A DNA stretch of 37,649 bases from Terriglobia bacterium (GTDB lineage Bacteria; Acidobacteriota; Terriglobia; Acidiferrales; UBA7541): positions 1 through 37,649 of the forward strand of contig JAIQGC010000030.1 in NCBI GenBank assembly GCA_020072805.1, given 5' to 3'. The notes beneath the pieces were generated by a model. The model saw only the letters and a list, made by a program, of their open reading frames with translations. It was not told the DNA's origin and did not search any database. Made by a program: the position numbers and the translations under genes. Positions 25,269 to 34,157 of this stretch are shown here, piece after piece (positions within the stretch are counted from its first letter, which is position 1; each line of letters opens with the position of its first letter).

Positions 25269-26610
25269 AGGCGTCCCCTGCGGCTCCCTGCCGCAACTGC
25301 TCCTCGCGCTTCAGCTCCGCGCGCACCAGGACTCCGGCCACCGCGAGCGTCATCAGCGTGGTCAGGCCCAGGGCCAGCGCCAGATGCATGCCGCGCTCCC
25401 AGTGCAGCACAAGAGCAATGCCGATGCCCATCACGTTGACGATGGAGACGGGAATGAGGAAATACCATCCCAAGCGCATCAGCTGGTCGAAGCGGTAGCG
25501 CGGCAGCGTGAAGCGCAGCCACATGAACAGATAGATGTAGCCGCCGACCTTCAGCAGAAACCAGAACGCTCCGTGAATTCCCGGCTTCATCCAGAGCGCC
25601 TGGGCCACGAAGACGGGTGCCAGCAGAGCTGCGGCGAGCGCCGCGCACAATCCGGCCACGGCCACCATCACGAGTTTCTGCACGGCCACCGGCTGTTTCG
25701 GAGCGCGATACAGGCAATATCCTGCCACGCCCAGCAGCAGCGCTCCCGGCAGGCAATCGAGCGCCGTTCCGGCTGCGCCGCCCACTCCGGCGAAGGGCCG
25801 CAACCACCCGCCGAGAAAAATCGTGGTGGCCACCGACCCCACCACCATCATGTTGGCGTACTCCGCCAAGAAATAGAGGGACCAGCGGAATCCGCTGTAC
25901 TCGGTCATGTAGCCGGCCACCAGTTCGGATTCCGCTTCGGGAAGATCAAACGGCGCGCGGTTGGTTTCGGCAATCGAGGCCACCAGATAAATGAAGAACG
26001 CCACCGGGGCGAGGGCCACGAACCATACACCCTGCTTCGCCTGCTCCTCGACCAGCGCGCGGATTTGCAGGCTTCCGCCCAGGAGCAACCCGCTGACCAG
26101 GGCCATGCCCGCCGCCGTCTCGTAACTCACCAGTTGCGCGGCGCTGCGCAAAGCGCCCATCAGCGAATAATGGCTGTTGGAGGCCCAGCCGCCCAGGACA
26201 ATTCCGAATATGCCCAGCGAGCTGATGCCCGCCACGAAGAGAATCCCGACGTTGATATCCCTGGCGATCTGAAACGCCGGGCCGATGCCCACGGGGGCCA
26301 GCGCCAGCATGCCCGCGGTCACCGAGACGAGCGGGGCCAGCCAGAAGATCCACACGTCCGCCTTTTCCGGGATGATGTCTTCCTTGAGCAGGAGCTTGAC
26401 CGCGTCAGCGATGGGCTGTAGCAGCCCGTGGGGACCGACGCGCATGGGCCCCAGGCGGGCCTGCATGTCCGCCATGACCTTGCGCTCGACCAGCACCACG
26501 TACCCCGCCACCAGGGGAAGCACCGCAACGATCACCACGCCATAAATAACCGGCAGCGTATACGGCGAGGCCAGCACGGCCTTCAGCAGCTCCTGGAGTC
26601 CGTGCGTCAT
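25258..26610 (-). CDS. nuoH: NADH-quinone oxidoreductase subunit H (cluster 2), enlarged
   Basis: This 450-residue quinone-channel subunit has [20 protein letters not shown] (41-60), [20 protein letters not shown] (215-234) and [13 protein letters not shown] (366-378), all intact. It is ~125 residues longer than E. coli NuoH, for two reasons. There is an insert at ~272-347 with two hydrophobic stretches (287-301 and 309-334), at the same place as the insert in NuoH1. There is also a C-terminal extension with one more hydrophobic segment (~408-430) and a charged tail. The start ATG 26610 overlaps the nuoD2 stop (ATGA). Confidence 0.95.
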   Translation of the reverse strand: MTHGLQELLKAVLASPYTLPVIYGVVIVAVLPLVAGYVVLVERKVMADMQARLGPMRVGPHGLLQPIADAVKLLLKEDIIPEKADVWIFWLAPLVSVTAGMLALAPVGIGPAFQIARDINVGILFVAGISSLGIFGIVLGGWASNSHYSLMGALRSAAQLVSYETAAGMALVSGLLLGGSLQIRALVEEQAKQGVWFVALAPVAFFIYLVASIAETNRAPFDLPEAESELVAGYMTEYSGFRWSLYFLAEYANMMVVGSVATTIFLGGWLRPFAGVGGAAGTALDCLPGALLLGVAGYCLYRAPKQPVAVQKLVMVAVAGLCAALAAALLAPVFVAQALWMKPGIHGAFWFLLKVGGYIYLFMWLRFTLPRYRFDQLMRLGWYFLIPVSIVNVMGIGIALVLHWERGMHLALALGLTTLMTLAVAGVLVRAELKREEQLRQGAAGDAYAG

Positions 26611-27764
26611 CGGTCCACTTCCCCGAGCACGATATCCAGCGTCCCGATGATGGCCACCACGTCGGCGACCAGATGGCCGCGGGCCATTTTGTCGAAGGCC
26701 TGCAAATTCACGAACGAGGGCGGGCGGATGCGCACGCGGTAGGGCTGCACCGTGCCGTCGCTCACGATGTAGTAGCCCAGTTCGCCCTTGGGCGCTTCGA
26801 TGGCGTGATAGACCTCGCCCACGGGCGGCTTGAGAACTTTTCCCACCTTGGCCAGGATGGGCCCAGCGGGAATTTTTCCGATGGCTTGGCGACAGATGCG
26901 CACCGACTGGCGCATCTCTTCCATGCGCACCACGTAGCGGTCGAACGTGTCGCCGTTTTTGCCGATGGGAATGTCGAATTCGAATTGGTCATAGGCGGCA
27001 TAGGGCATGGCCTTGCGGATGTCCCATTGCACGCCGCTGGCGCGCAGCACCGGGCCGGTCACGCCCATGGCAATGGCGTCCTCGCCGGAGAGCACGCCCA
27101 CGCCTTTGGTGCGCCCAAGCCAGATGCGGTTGCCGGTGAGCAGGTCTTCGTATTCGACGATGCGCTTGAGGAAATCGGCGCAGAAGCGCTCGACGTCCTT
27201 CTCCATCGTGTCATAGGCGTCGTACTGCAATCCGCCGATGCGGAAGGCATGGGTGGTGAGCCGCGCGCCGCAGTATTTCTCCAGAATTTTGAGAATCTCT
27301 TCGCGTTCGCGGAAGCAATAGAAGAGCGGGGTGAGCGCGCCGATATCCAGGGCATGGGTGGCCAGCCAGAGCAAGTGACTGGCGATGCGTTGCAGTTCGG
27401 TGAGGAGCGTGCGAATCACTTTGGCCCGCGGCGGCGCTTCCACGCCCATCAGTTTTTCGACCGCCTCGCAGTAGCCCAGGCCGTTGCTCACCGCCGCGAC
27501 GTAATCCATGCGGTCCACGTAGGGGGCGAACTGCTGATAACTGCGGTGCTCGGCGATTTTTTCGACGCCGCGGTGCAGATAGCCGATGACGCACTCGGAG
27601 CCGGCCACGCGCTCGCCATCGAGCTTCAGCTTCACGCGCAGGACGCCGTGCGTCGAAGGATGCTGCGGCCCCATGTTGAGGATCAGCTCGTCGGCGCCCA
27701 GCAGCGTATGCGGCGCGCTTCCGCTGCCTGCTTGGCCCGCTCCGTTTTGCGTTGTCTCCGCCAA
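26607..27764 (-). CDS. nuoD: NADH-quinone oxidoreductase subunit D (cluster 2)
   Basis: This 385-residue quinone-site subunit has His39 in [10 protein letters not shown] and Tyr88 in DRMDYVAAV, the counterparts of the quinone head-group ligands, and the ending [14 protein letters not shown] is intact. It starts with TTG 27764: GGAAGAGG five to six bases before it is a good ribosome-binding site, and the first ATG (residue 31) would cut off the conserved [10 protein letters not shown] strand. A Gly/Ser-rich leader of ~18 residues precedes the conserved part. The 12-base gap to the nuoC2 stop holds the ribosome-binding site. As in cluster 1, no nuoB is present to supply cluster N2. Confidence 0.95.
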   Translation of the reverse strand: MAETTQNGAGQAGSGSAPHTLLGADELILNMGPQHPSTHGVLRVKLKLDGERVAGSECVIGYLHRGVEKIAEHRSYQQFAPYVDRMDYVAAVSNGLGYCEAVEKLMGVEAPPRAKVIRTLLTELQRIASHLLWLATHALDIGALTPLFYCFREREEILKILEKYCGARLTTHAFRIGGLQYDAYDTMEKDVERFCADFLKRIVEYEDLLTGNRIWLGRTKGVGVLSGEDAIAMGVTGPVLRASGVQWDIRKAMPYAAYDQFEFDIPIGKNGDTFDRYVVRMEEMRQSVRICRQAIGKIPAGPILAKVGKVLKPPVGEVYHAIEAPKGELGYYIVSDGTVQPYRVRIRPPSFVNLQAFDKMARGHLVADVVAIIGTLDIVLGEVDR

Positions 27765-27776
27765 TCGCGCCTCTTC

Positions 27777-28415
27777 CTACTGCCCGCTCTGGATGCCCAG
27801 ATTTTCCCGCACCCAGGCTTCGTCCTGCTTGAGGATGTCGTAATCCTTGCGCAGAGGAAAACCCTGCCACTCCTCTGGGAGCAAAATGCGTTTCAGGTCG
27901 GGATGCCCGGCAAACGGTATCCCGAACATGTCGTAGACTTCGCGCTCGAGCCAGTTGGCCGTGGGCCAGATCCCGCTCACGGTGGCCACGCTTTCCCCCT
28001 CGGCGGCGTGCACCTTGAGGCGCAAGCGGGAGTTGTGCGCGAAGGAATAGAAATTCAGGATGACATCGAAGCGCTTCTCGCGCCGGGGCCAGTCCACGGC
28101 GGTCAAATCGCTGAGCAAATTGAATTTTTCCTCGTCGCGGGTGTAGCGGGCAATTTCCTCAAGGCGCTCCCGCTCCACCAGCAGGATGGCTTGCTTGCGG
28201 TCCTCGACGGCCTCGCGCACCGCTTCGCCGAAACGCGCGCGATAGCGCTGGACGAGGGCATTGTCGAGGGGAACGGGCGCGGGAGGCGCCGCTTTGGGTG
28301 GAGGGGGAGGCGGGGCAGGTTTTACAGGAGTTCCGGCGGCTGACGGCGCCGCTCCCGCAGGCGGCTCGCCCGCGGCTCCAGCATCTGGCTGTCGGTCTTT
28401 CGGCTCGTCGCCCAT
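27777..28415 (-). CDS. nuoC: NADH-quinone oxidoreductase subunit C (cluster 2)
   Basis: This 212-residue subunit is the first gene of the second complex I cluster. Residues 1-~48 are a Pro/Ala/Gly-rich linker that includes a run of seven prolines interrupted by lysines and alanines, with no counterpart in NuoC1. The NuoC domain follows: [11 protein letters not shown] (~99-109), [27 protein letters not shown] and FPLRKDYD near the C-terminus. The start is ATG 28415, 48 bases or so after the predicted transcription start. nuoA and nuoB, which would normally precede it, are absent: the next gene upstream is a response regulator. Confidence 0.94.
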   Translation of the reverse strand: MGDEPKDRQPDAGAAGEPPAGAAPSAAGTPVKPAPPPPPPKAAPPAPVPLDNALVQRYRARFGEAVREAVEDRKQAILLVERERLEEIARYTRDEEKFNLLSDLTAVDWPRREKRFDVILNFYSFAHNSRLRLKVHAAEGESVATVSGIWPTANWLEREVYDMFGIPFAGHPDLKRILLPEEWQGFPLRKDYDILKQDEAWVRENLGIQSGQ

Positions 28416-28449
28416 AGCCCCGGTGGAATCAGCCGCTTACACGCTAAAA

Positions 28450-28468
28450 GCGCATCAATCCTATGCGC
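28450..28468. promoter_or_regulatory. Inverted repeat at the nuo-atp transcription start
   Basis: A perfect 6-bp inverted repeat, GCGCAT (28450-28455) and ATGCGC (28463-28468), with a 7-base spacer, lies directly downstream of the -10 of the cluster 2 promoter and covers the predicted start site. The placement suits a repressor operator or a 5' leader hairpin. Confidence 0.35.
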
Positions 28469-28470
28469 CG

Positions 28471-28499
28471 TTTCTAACACACCCCTTGCACCGCGTCAA
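28471..28499 (-). promoter_or_regulatory. Sigma70-type promoter of the second nuo-atp operon
   Basis: On the - strand, TTGACG (28499-28494) and TAGAAA (28476-28471) are separated by exactly 17 bases. Transcription would start near 28464, giving a ~48-base leader before the nuoC2 ATG at 28415. It lies in the 173-base gap after the response regulator gene, so the nuo-atp operon has its own promoter even though the upstream sensory genes point the same way and no terminator separates them. Confidence 0.6.
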
Positions 28500-28588
28500 T
28501 CAGGAACGCACTTTTCTCCACGGAAAATCCTTGAACTTGATTCTGATTTCAGGCGGGAGTTACCACCAACGCGGACTCCGAGCGGCAA

Positions 28589-29971
28589 CTACTCCTCCTG
28601 CCCTTCTCTTTCCTGCACTTCCTTGAGCCGCGCTTCGACGCTGTCGGCCACTTCCGGGTAGAGTGTCCGCACGCAATCGGGACAGATACCGTGGCTGAAC
28701 TGGGTGTCCGTGTGTTTTCTGACGTACTCCTCGATCTGGCTCCAATAGCCCTTATCGTCGCGGATTTTTTTGCACGCCGAACAGATGGGCAGCATGGCGC
28801 TCAGGGTCTTCACGTTGGCCAGAGCTCGCGTCAGCTCCTGCACCAGGTTTTCCCGCTCTTCCTGCGCCAGTCGGCGAGCCGTCACGTCCCGGAAAAAGAT
28901 CGAAGCCCCTTCCGGCGAGGGATAGACATCCACTTCAAACCATGTATTAAACGGCGGATACAGCTCCTCGAAATGCACCAGCTCGCCATTCTCCACTGCC
29001 TTCATGACTTCCTTATAAAACGGCGTCCCCAGGGCTTCCGGAAAGACCACCCACAAACTTTTCCCCAGCAGATCTTCCCGCGCATGCCGCCACAGCGTCA
29101 CCGCATGGTCGTTCAAGTAGGTGATGCGCGCTTCCCGGTCCACCGCGGCGAAGGCGTCCGTCACGCTGGCCAGGATCTCCTGGACCAGGTGGCTGGCCTC
29201 GCGGCTTTTCTCCTCGGCAATTTTGCGCTTGGTGATGTCCTGCACCGTTCCGGCCATGCGCACCACGTTTCCGCCGCCGTCGCGGAACACTTGCGCCTGC
29301 TCATGCACGTAGCGCATCTCGCCGTCCGGCCGCACCACGCGGTGCTCGATGTTGTAGGAACTCTTTCCCTTAAAGGCTTCCTGGACGGAGCGGTCCACGT
29401 ACCCGCGGTCTTCTGCATGCACGAAACTCAGGAAGGCCTCGTAGGTCGCCCCGAATTCCTGAGGATTCACCCCGAAAATTCGGTAAATTTCGTCCGACCA
29501 GTACAGCTCGTTCTTGGCTACGTCCCAGTCCCAATTTCCGATATGCGCAATGCGCTGGGCTTCCGCCAGGCGCGCTTCGCTGGCCCGCAGCTTGCGCTCC
29601 ATGCCGTGCTTGTAGAGGGCCGTCTCCACGGTGGCCCGCAGTTCGGTCTCATTGAAAGGCTTGACCAGAAATCCGTAGGGCTCGGTGTGCGCCGCCTGCC
29701 GCACCATCTCCGGGCTGGAATAGGCCGTCAGATAAATGACCGGAATTCCGTTTTCCCGCATCTTGCCCGCGGCTTCGATCCCGTTCATTTCTCCGGCCAG
29801 ATTGATGTCCATGAGGGTCAGATCCGGATGCAGATCCACGATTCCCCGCACGGCATCTTCTCCGCGCGCCATCGTTCCGCACACATTGTAGTCCTGCAGC
29901 TCGAGGCGGTCCTTCAACTCCATGGCGATCAGCGCTTCGTCTTCCACGATCATGATTCTGGCCTTACTCAC
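28589..29971 (-). CDS. Response regulator with two PAS domains and a C-terminal zinc ribbon
   Basis: This 460-residue protein receives phosphate but has no DNA-binding or kinase domain. REC (1-~120) has the acidic pair Glu10/Asp11, phospho-acceptor Asp55, Thr82 and Lys104. PAS 1 spans ~131-250 (with IGNWDWD and a PAC-type DGGGNVVRMAGTVQDITKRK), PAS 2 ~265-370. The C-terminus holds Cys397-x2-Cys400 and Cys430-x2-Cys433 around GYWSQIEEYVRKH and FSHGICPDC, a likely zinc ribbon. This module is recalled as recurrent after PAS domains in environmental bacteria; its role is not known to me. The start is GTG 29971, preceded by GAGGGG. It follows the kinase gene by 62 bases and is probably its partner. 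Output may be by protein contact. Confidence 0.88.
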   Translation of the reverse strand: MSKARIMIVEDEALIAMELKDRLELQDYNVCGTMARGEDAVRGIVDLHPDLTLMDINLAGEMNGIEAAGKMRENGIPVIYLTAYSSPEMVRQAAHTEPYGFLVKPFNETELRATVETALYKHGMERKLRASEARLAEAQRIAHIGNWDWDVAKNELYWSDEIYRIFGVNPQEFGATYEAFLSFVHAEDRGYVDRSVQEAFKGKSSYNIEHRVVRPDGEMRYVHEQAQVFRDGGGNVVRMAGTVQDITKRKIAEEKSREASHLVQEILASVTDAFAAVDREARITYLNDHAVTLWRHAREDLLGKSLWVVFPEALGTPFYKEVMKAVENGELVHFEELYPPFNTWFEVDVYPSPEGASIFFRDVTARRLAQEERENLVQELTRALANVKTLSAMLPICSACKKIRDDKGYWSQIEEYVRKHTDTQFSHGICPDCVRTLYPEVADSVEARLKEVQEREGQEE

Positions 29972-30033
29972 GTCCCCTCATTCCCGCTGCGTTCTCCGCA
30001 GTCCTTTCCTTGTTCCCGGCATCGCCGCCTATT

Positions 30034-33000
30034 TCAGTCCGCCGGGGCAAGTTCATTCGCCTCGGCCGCCCGCACCGGCATGGGAATCTCGAGAAGCACC
30101 GAGGTGCCCCTGCTGCTGCGCATTTCCATGGTCCCGTTCAACTGCAGCAGCAGGCCGCGAATCAACTGCATGCCAAAACTGGCGGACTTGCCCGTATCCA
30201 ATTCCTGGGGCAGCCCCACGCCCGTATCCGTCACGGCGATTTTCAGCACGTCTCCGTCCCGCCGCGCCTTCACGCGCACCAGCCCTCCGCGCCCCTGGGG
30301 AAAAGCGTGCTTGTAGGCGTTGGTCAGCAGCTCGTTCACGATCATGCCGCAGGGCAGGGCCACTTCCATGGCCAAGGCGATCTCTTCGGCATCCACTTCG
30401 ATATCGATCCTGCCCTGGGAAATGGTGCTGTTCTGGCGCAGGGCCGCGGCCAGAGCCCTCACGTGCTCCCCAAAATCGATGCGCGCCAGATCCCCCGAGC
30501 GGTGCAGGGTCTCGTGCACCATGATCATGGAACGCAGGCGGTCCTGCCCTTCCTGGAAAACGGTGATGTCTTCCGCATTCTTCATCTTCTTGGACTGGAA
30601 ATAGAGCAAACTGGAGATGATCTGCAAATTGTTCTTCACGCGGTGATGGACTTCGCGCAGAAGAATCTCTTTTTCCCGCAAGCTGGCGGCCAGGCGCTCC
30701 TCCGCCTCATGCCTCTCGGTGCAGTCGGTGATCGTGCCGGTCACACGCACCGGCCGCCCCGTGGCATCGCGCACGGCTTCTCCTCGCGAAAGCACCCAGC
30801 GGTAAGTCCCATTCTTGTGGCGCAGGCGGCATTCAAAATGGAACGGCATGCGCTCCTCGAAGTGCCGCCGCACCGCCTCTTCCACCGCCGCCTTGTCCTC
30901 CGGATGGATCAGTCCAAAAAACGTTTCGTCCTTATTGGCCAGCTCTTCGTCCCGATACCCGAGAATTTCCTTCCACCGCGGAGACATATAATCCTCATGC
31001 GTCACTACGTTCCAGTCCCAGATCCCGTCGTTCACCCCGCGCTCGACCAGCGCGTAGCGCTCTTCGCTCACGCGCAAGGCCTCTTCTGCTTTCCGCTGCT
31101 CGGTAATGTCCTCGCCAATCCCAGCCACGCGGTAAATGTTGCCCTTTGCGTCCAGGATCGGAAACGCCCGGATATGGAACCAGCGCATTTCGCCCTGTTG
31201 ATCCAGCATGCGCACCACTTTATCGAATCCCCTTGAGACATTCTCCGCCGTGGCCTTCCGCACCATGGCTAGATCTTCGGGATGCGCAACCTTGAACAGT
31301 TGCCGGAAATCGGAACCAATCGGGGGCTTATGCCCGAGCAGGCGCTCCCACGCCGGATTGGCGTAGAGCAGCGCGCTCGACGTTGGCGACGCCTCCCGCA
31401 CCCACAGCAACTCCGGAAGATTCGTCCCCAGCTCCCGGAACAACTGTTCGGACTCCCGCAGAGCCTCCTCCGCCTTCCTGCGTTGCGCGATTCCTTGCGA
31501 CCTCTCCATTTCCGTGGCGATGCGCTGGCCCAGGATGCGCAGCAACTTCTGATCCTCCTCCGTGAACTCACGGGCCTTGTCGTCGAGCAGGCAGGTGATG
31601 GCCAGCACTTCCCCATCGCTGCCCAGTGCGGGGAATCCGCAGTAGGAAAAAGCATTGTGCTCGCGCAGGAAGGAGGCCTCGGGAAACTTCTCGGACACGT
31701 AGTCGAACACGCGGATGTCCTTCTCCCGCTCCACATTCGCGCAGGGGGTAATCGACAGAGGGCACTGCCCCGCATCCCGGAAGGTCTTTCCGCCCGCATA
31801 CACCGCGCGGAAGATCAGATCCTTTCCGGAAACCTCCGACAGGCACACCACGCGCACATCAAAGAGTTCCCCGATCATCCGCGCCACGTGCTCGAATATG
31901 TCGGCCGGGTCCCCGGACAGCTTCAGGCTCAGTTCGGAGAGCCGGCGCAACTGCTCCCGCCGCATTCTTTCCCGCCGCTCGGCTTCCTTGCGCCCGGAGA
32001 TATCCGCAAAAAATACCGAGAGCCCTTCAGGCGAGGGATAGATATTTATCGCGTTCCACATCTCGAAAGGCGGATAGTAATAGTCGAATCTCACCGGGAC
32101 CTGCTCGCTGGCCGCGCGCCGCAGGCCCGTTTCCAGGATCGTTCCCACCACTCCCGGAAACATCTGCCAGACCGTCTTCCCCAGTATCTCCTCCCGCTTG
32201 GCGCGCAACTGCACTTCCCCCGCATCGTTGACGTAGGTGTAGCGGAACTCCCCATCCAGCGCCACAAACGGGTCCGCAATGCTCTCCATCAGATGTTTCA
32301 GCCGCGTATGCGCTCGCGTCAGTTCCTCTTCCGCTTGCTTTCGTTCCGTGATGTCCTGCACCGAACCGCTCATGCGCACGGCTTTGCCGCGTTCATCCCG
32401 CTCAATCTCTCCCCGCGCATGCAACGCCAGTTCCGTTCCGTCTCGCCGCTGGATCCGGAATTGGATGTCATAGGGCTTGCGGCCCTCCAGCGCCTCTCCC
32501 ACCTGCTTCTGCAATTCCTCGCGGTCTCCCGGAAACACAAGATCCAGAAACTTTTCGAACGTGGGAACAATCTCGCCGGACTGGAAACCTAGAATCTGGA
32601 AGGTCTCCTCCGACCAGTGCAACTCTCCGCTCACCGCGTTCCAATCCCAGTTGCCCATGTGCGCGATTCGTTGCGCTTCCGTTAGCCGCCGCTGGCTTGC
32701 TCTCAGATCGTCCTGCACTGCTTTTCGTCTTGTGAAGTCCCGCAGTACCACCACCCCGCCCTGCAGCGTTCCATCCGCATCCCGCAGCGGCCTGCCGGAA
32801 CACAACACCCAGCGTCCCTCATTCTTATCGCGCGGGTGAACATACATCTCGACGTTTTCCACGGTCTCTCCGTGGCACGCCCGCACCAGGGGCAACTCCT
32901 CGCCGCTCAGCAGCGTTTTTCCGTCGGCGCGGTAGAGCCCGTAATACGCCGCGCGTTCCTCCGGCGGCAACCCCTTCTCGGCAACTTGCGGATGCCGCTC

Positions 33001-33756
33001 CGCCGCGGCCGTATTGCGCATGATCACTCTGCCGCTCGGGTCCCCCACCAGTATCTCGTCGCTGATGGCGTTAAAGACGGACTCGATCAGATTTTCGCTC
33101 CCCGCCAGCGCGCGCTCCGCGCGCCTCCGCGCTTCGGCTTCCTGGTTCTGTAGCCACAGCGCCAGCAGCAGCGCCGCAAACGTCCCCAGCACAACCGCCA
33201 CATTCAAGCGGTTGGAAACCTGCAAGCCCCTCGAAGCCGCATCCATCCGCTGGAGCAGCAGTCCTTTTTCCCGGTCTTCAAATTGGTGCAGTCCCTCGTC
33301 GATCCTCTCGCCCAGCGCCTGGCTCTGTTCCCGGTAATTCCTCTGGGCCTCTTCATCCACGCCCTTCTTCCGTCGCACTTCGATGGACTCGCGCATCAGG
33401 CTGAGCCGCGTCCGCAGCAGCGCCTCAATTCCTCCCACTCGCTCTTGTTCATCGGGGTTGTCCGTGGTCAGCTTCTTCAGCGCGTCCAGGTGCCCCAGCG
33501 CCTCCCGGCTTTCCTTATCGAATTGCCCGGCAATCGATTCGTCGCCGTACAGCACGTATCCGCGGCGCGCCGCCACCGCGCTGCCCAGATGCACCCGCAC
33601 GCCCGCGACCTGCTCCAGCACTTCATGCGCGTGCGCCACCCAGCGATCATTCGCCACTAGCCGGCGAATCTCGTGATAGGAAATCCATGCAAGCACACCC
33701 AGAGCGACAAAGATTATTCCGAACAGAAAATTTGTCTTGCTCTTACGAAGCAACAC
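30034..33756 (-). CDS. CHASE3, multi-PAS/GAF HisKA_2 sensor histidine kinase
   Basis: This ~1240-residue membrane kinase has helix 1 (~9-26), a CHASE3-like extracytoplasmic helical domain (~35-175, including the RRGYVLYGDE segment), helix 2 (~184-204), PAS domains at ~220-345, 360-475 and 483-595, a GAF domain (~605-755), further PAS domains at ~768-890 and 895-1015, and the HisKA_2 core LREVHHRVKNNLQIISSLL (1033-1051) with His1037 or His1038 as phosphoacceptor. The ATPase domain (~1130-1228) has N-box NELLTNAYKHAF and DTGVGLP. One PAS pair matches PAS 1 of the downstream regulator closely (IAHMGNWDW versus IAHIGNWDW), suggesting shared origin. The start GTG 33756 is chosen because GGAG lies five bases before it; a TTG at 33795 would add 13 residues. 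The signal is unknown. Confidence 0.9.
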   Translation of the reverse strand: MLLRKSKTNFLFGIIFVALGVLAWISYHEIRRLVANDRWVAHAHEVLEQVAGVRVHLGSAVAARRGYVLYGDESIAGQFDKESREALGHLDALKKLTTDNPDEQERVGGIEALLRTRLSLMRESIEVRRKKGVDEEAQRNYREQSQALGERIDEGLHQFEDREKGLLLQRMDAASRGLQVSNRLNVAVVLGTFAALLLALWLQNQEAEARRRAERALAGSENLIESVFNAISDEILVGDPSGRVIMRNTAAAERHPQVAEKGLPPEERAAYYGLYRADGKTLLSGEELPLVRACHGETVENVEMYVHPRDKNEGRWVLCSGRPLRDADGTLQGGVVVLRDFTRRKAVQDDLRASQRRLTEAQRIAHMGNWDWNAVSGELHWSEETFQILGFQSGEIVPTFEKFLDLVFPGDREELQKQVGEALEGRKPYDIQFRIQRRDGTELALHARGEIERDERGKAVRMSGSVQDITERKQAEEELTRAHTRLKHLMESIADPFVALDGEFRYTYVNDAGEVQLRAKREEILGKTVWQMFPGVVGTILETGLRRAASEQVPVRFDYYYPPFEMWNAINIYPSPEGLSVFFADISGRKEAERRERMRREQLRRLSELSLKLSGDPADIFEHVARMIGELFDVRVVCLSEVSGKDLIFRAVYAGGKTFRDAGQCPLSITPCANVEREKDIRVFDYVSEKFPEASFLREHNAFSYCGFPALGSDGEVLAITCLLDDKAREFTEEDQKLLRILGQRIATEMERSQGIAQRRKAEEALRESEQLFRELGTNLPELLWVREASPTSSALLYANPAWERLLGHKPPIGSDFRQLFKVAHPEDLAMVRKATAENVSRGFDKVVRMLDQQGEMRWFHIRAFPILDAKGNIYRVAGIGEDITEQRKAEEALRVSEERYALVERGVNDGIWDWNVVTHEDYMSPRWKEILGYRDEELANKDETFFGLIHPEDKAAVEEAVRRHFEERMPFHFECRLRHKNGTYRWVLSRGEAVRDATGRPVRVTGTITDCTERHEAEERLAASLREKEILLREVHHRVKNNLQIISSLLYFQSKKMKNAEDITVFQEGQDRLRSMIMVHETLHRSGDLARIDFGEHVRALAAALRQNSTISQGRIDIEVDAEEIALAMEVALPCGMIVNELLTNAYKHAFPQGRGGLVRVKARRDGDVLKIAVTDTGVGLPQELDTGKSASFGMQLIRGLLLQLNGTMEMRSSRGTSVLLEIPMPVRAAEANELAPAD

Positions 33757-34157
33757 CGGCTCTCCGCACTTTCCAGGCGAACTGTACCGAAGCAATACGA
33801 TCTTCAGCTACGCAAGCCCTTTCCTCTCACCTCAAATTTTCGCTCCGTCCAACCATTTTCCCATCACTATAGCTAGCCTGAATTGTCCAATACGGACAAT
33901 AGTACTCTCTCTAAATGCGGACAAACCGAGGATGCGCTCTTCATTTGAATCCTTTAATTATTTTCTTCGTTCCGCTCTCTATGCTTCACGTTCCTTGACA
34001 TTCAACTACCGCACTTCTCACAACTCCGCCGCCAATCGCCCGCCGACACACGCTCTTCTAACTATCGGCACAATCTTTTCCCGCTTTGCACCTGATTCCG
34101 GCGCATCTTGACTTTCTTCCCGCCCCGGACCACGATTCTCCCCGGCGCTCATTCACC
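33757..34157. other. 401-base divergent intergenic region
   Basis: I see no convincing gene here; the region is visibly richer in A and T than its neighbours and codons in the open frames look random. It contains the inverted repeat at 33882-33900, a third CGGACAA at 33918-33924, a TATAGT on the - strand at 33871-33866, and TTGACA at about 33995 on the + strand without a good -10. It must hold the promoters of the kinase (-) and of the K+ channel (+). Confidence 0.5.
33882..33900. promoter_or_regulatory. Operator-like inverted repeat upstream of the kinase gene
   Basis: ATTGTCC (33882-33888) and GGACAAT (33894-33900) form a perfect 7-bp inverted repeat with a 5-base spacer. A further CGGACAA lies at 33918-33924, exactly 25 bases beyond the CGGACAA of the right arm, so two sites may lie about two and a half helical turns apart. 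A - strand -10-like TATAGT (33871-33866) without a -35 lies just downstream, so the repeat could be an activator site for the kinase operon. Confidence 0.45.

Noticed and set aside
26673-28343. 556-codon open frame on + opposite nuoD2 and nuoC2
   Set aside because: Composition is Ala, Gly, His, Leu and Phe rich without motifs, and the opposite strand encodes intact NuoC and NuoD.
28691-30316. 541-codon open frame on + opposite the response regulator
   Set aside because: No domain signature, while the - strand shows REC and PAS motifs with all key residues.
33757-34111. Possible small gene in the kinase-channel intergenic region
   Set aside because: The 124-codon + strand frame overlaps the kinase 5' end, has Ser/Thr/Arg-rich random composition, no ribosome-binding site and no family similarity.
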